Origin: Synergistaceae bacterium
Lineage (GTDB): Bacteria > Synergistota > Synergistia > Synergistales > Aminobacteriaceae
DNA: 6,297 nucleotides
Reading direction: 5' to 3'
NCBI GenBank assembly: GCA_017448375.1
Contig: JAFSLR010000399.1
Location: 1 to 6,297, forward strand
This document shows, one piece after another, positions 5,116 to 6,297 of this stretch (position 1 is its first letter; every line of letters starts with the position of its first letter). Below the pieces are notes generated by a model, which was not told the origin of the DNA, did not search any database, and saw only the letters and a list, made by a program, of their open reading frames with translations. Position numbers and translations under genes: made by a program.

Positions 5116-6297
5116 GGAATTTACGCGGCCTGAATGGGCGTTAATGTCGCAGGTTTCGAGGCCGTCAAGGTATTGCGGATCTGAGTGGAGGCCGGACGCA
5201 AAAATTTCATGGGACGAAGCGAGCCTGAGAATATGTCTTTCGTTCCCGGATGTTTACGAGACTGGAATGAGTTATTACGGTTTCCAGATAATCGAGTCAT
5301 TCATTCACTCAATGGGTAAAAATTATCTCGCTGACAGGGCGTATTGTGCATGGCCGGATATGGAAAAATTAATGCTGTCTCATAATATCCCGTTATCATC
5401 AACCGAACATAGAAAGCCGTTAAAAGATTTTGATGTTATAGCGTTCACCCTTCCCCACGAGACTAGCTACACAAATATACTAACGATGTTACAGCTTTCG
5501 GGGATAAACGTTTTCACTCATGGCCGAAATGATGACTCACCGCTGGTTATTGCAGGGGGCTACGGTGCGTATAACCCTGATGTAATAGGACGGTTTATTG
5601 ACGTGTTCTGCGTTGGGGAAGCTGAAGCGATATTGCCGGGATTGCTTCCTGTTGTTGAAGGCATGAAAGGCCGTCCGCGTTCCGAAACTTTGAGCGAAAT
5701 ATCGAAAGTCCCGGGCTGTTACGTCCCTGTAATCGGCGGGAATGTTACACGACAGTACACCGAAAATCCATTCACCCTTAAATCCATGATAGTACCCAGT
5801 GTAGGAATAGTTCATGACCGTGCTGCGGTTGAACTCTTCAGGGGCTGCGGAAGGGGCTGCCGATTCTGTCAGGCCGGAATGGTAAACCGTCCTGTCCGCG
5901 AACGTCCCGAAAGTGAAGCCGCGAAATCAATTCTCGACATAATAGCGTCAACAGGCTGGGAAGAAGCCGGATTAATGTCGCTTGCATCGTGCGATTATTC
6001 AGGGATTGAGAATTTGATTGATGACTTGTCGCCCAAACTCAACGAACTTCACGCAAAGTTGAGCCTTCCAAGTTTACGCATGGACGGATTCTCAGTAGGA
6101 CTTGCGGAGAAACTCGAAGGGTTGCGCTCAAAGCACGGCGGTATAACTTTCGCGCCTGAAGCGGGGACTCAAAGACTCCGAGATGTAATCAACAAGGGAA
6201 TAACGGAGAAAATGATAACGGATTGCCTTACGGAAATATTTTCGCGGGGCTGGGAACGTGTCAAGCTGTATTTCATGATGGGATTACCGACCGAGAC
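5105..6297 (+). CDS. Radical SAM protein of the TIGR03960 type, N-terminal part (runs off the right edge)
   Basis: An ATG-started frame stays open to the window end, giving 397 complete codons of a protein that in this family is usually about 600 residues. The N-terminal part (about 15-195) resembles a cobalamin-binding-like Rossmann domain, with SRYCGSEW (21-28), FPDVYETGMSYYG (47-59), LPHETSYTNIL (116-126) and GEAEAILPG (171-179); I do not see the DxHxxG motif needed to bind B12 in the usual way. The radical SAM core begins at FRGCGRGCRFCQAGM (245-259), where Cys248, Cys252 and Cys255 form the CxxxCxxC site for the [4Fe-4S] cluster that cleaves S-adenosylmethionine. FAPEAGTQRLRDVINKG (349-365) and LYFMMGLPTE (388-397) are strongly conserved in this family. 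The substrate is not known to me. In many genomes such genes stand near a DUF2344/TIGR03936 partner, rng and rplU; here that would lie outside the window. It overlaps rodA by 11 bases, so co-transcription is likely. The family call is firm; no gene symbol applies. Confidence 0.9.
   Translation, partial: MDFEEFTRPEWALMSQVSRPSRYCGSEWRPDAKISWDEASLRICLSFPDVYETGMSYYGFQIIESFIHSMGKNYLADRAYCAWPDMEKLMLSHNIPLSSTEHRKPLKDFDVIAFTLPHETSYTNILTMLQLSGINVFTHGRNDDSPLVIAGGYGAYNPDVIGRFIDVFCVGEAEAILPGLLPVVEGMKGRPRSETLSEISKVPGCYVPVIGGNVTRQYTENPFTLKSMIVPSVGIVHDRAAVELFRGCGRGCRFCQAGMVNRPVRERPESEAAKSILDIIASTGWEEAGLMSLASCDYSGIENLIDDLSPKLNELHAKLSLPSLRMDGFSVGLAEKLEGLRSKHGGITFAPEAGTQRLRDVINKGITEKMITDCLTEIFSRGWERVKLYFMMGLPTE

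Noticed and set aside
5537..5815. A 92-codon open frame on the - strand
   Set aside because: It is antisense to the N-terminal domain of the radical SAM gene, whose + strand frame is conserved and continuous here.
1..6297. CRISPR arrays, tRNA or rRNA genes, insertion sequences, phage or defence genes
   Set aside because: Coding sequence fills the window almost end to end with housekeeping genes; no repeat-spacer pattern, RNA-like fold, terminal inverted repeat or transposase motif was seen by eye.

Overview
The window holds seven genes, all on the + strand and closely packed, and reads as one cell-shape and division cluster: mreD (3' end only) - mrdA/PBP2 - minC - minD - minE - rodA - a radical SAM gene (5' part only). 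Six of the seven belong to well-known families. No RNA gene, mobile element, CRISPR array, phage gene or convincing terminator is visible.

Organism: a bacterium with balanced base composition. It carries an elongasome pair (PBP2 and RodA) and a complete MinCDE oscillator, so it is most likely a rod with a diderm-type envelope. From memory, the order mreD-mrdA-minCDE-rodA followed by a TIGR03960-type radical SAM protein resembles Synergistota and some Clostridia or Negativicutes. I lean towards Synergistota, but the sequence alone cannot settle this.

Layout: positions 1-269 are the membrane-embedded C-terminal part of MreD. PBP2 (278-1990) follows after 8 bases, with its ribosome binding site overlapping the mreD stop. 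The only real intergenic space is 1991-2086 (96 bases). It is AT-rich, shows no terminator, and contains promoter-like hexamers including two copies of TTGACA 30 bases apart. minC (2087-2887) and minD (2888-3700) abut exactly (TAA then ATG, same frame). minE (3708-3986) starts 7 bases after minD, with a strong Shine-Dalgarno sequence that includes the minD stop. rodA (4000-5115) follows after 13 bases, and the radical SAM gene (5105 to beyond 6297) overlaps the rodA end by 11 bases. No gene-free stretch exceeds 300 bases.

How the genes work together: RodA polymerises glycan strands from lipid II and PBP2 crosslinks them, with MreD as part of the MreBCD scaffold, so these three drive side-wall growth. 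MinD, recruited to the membrane by its C-terminal amphipathic helix, carries the FtsZ inhibitor MinC, and MinE drives the system from pole to pole so that division occurs at midcell. The Min genes sit between the two halves of the elongation synthase, which allows shared transcription of elongation and division-site control. An internal promoter before minC could add separate control. The radical SAM protein belongs to a conserved family whose function is not known to me.

The most informative details are a Cys-Cys-His-Cys set in PBP2 that matches the spacing of a reported PBP2 zinc site, a MinC with RSGH in place of RSGQ in its MinD-binding face, and the minC/minD same-frame junction. I did not find an undescribed system; the cluster is largely canonical.
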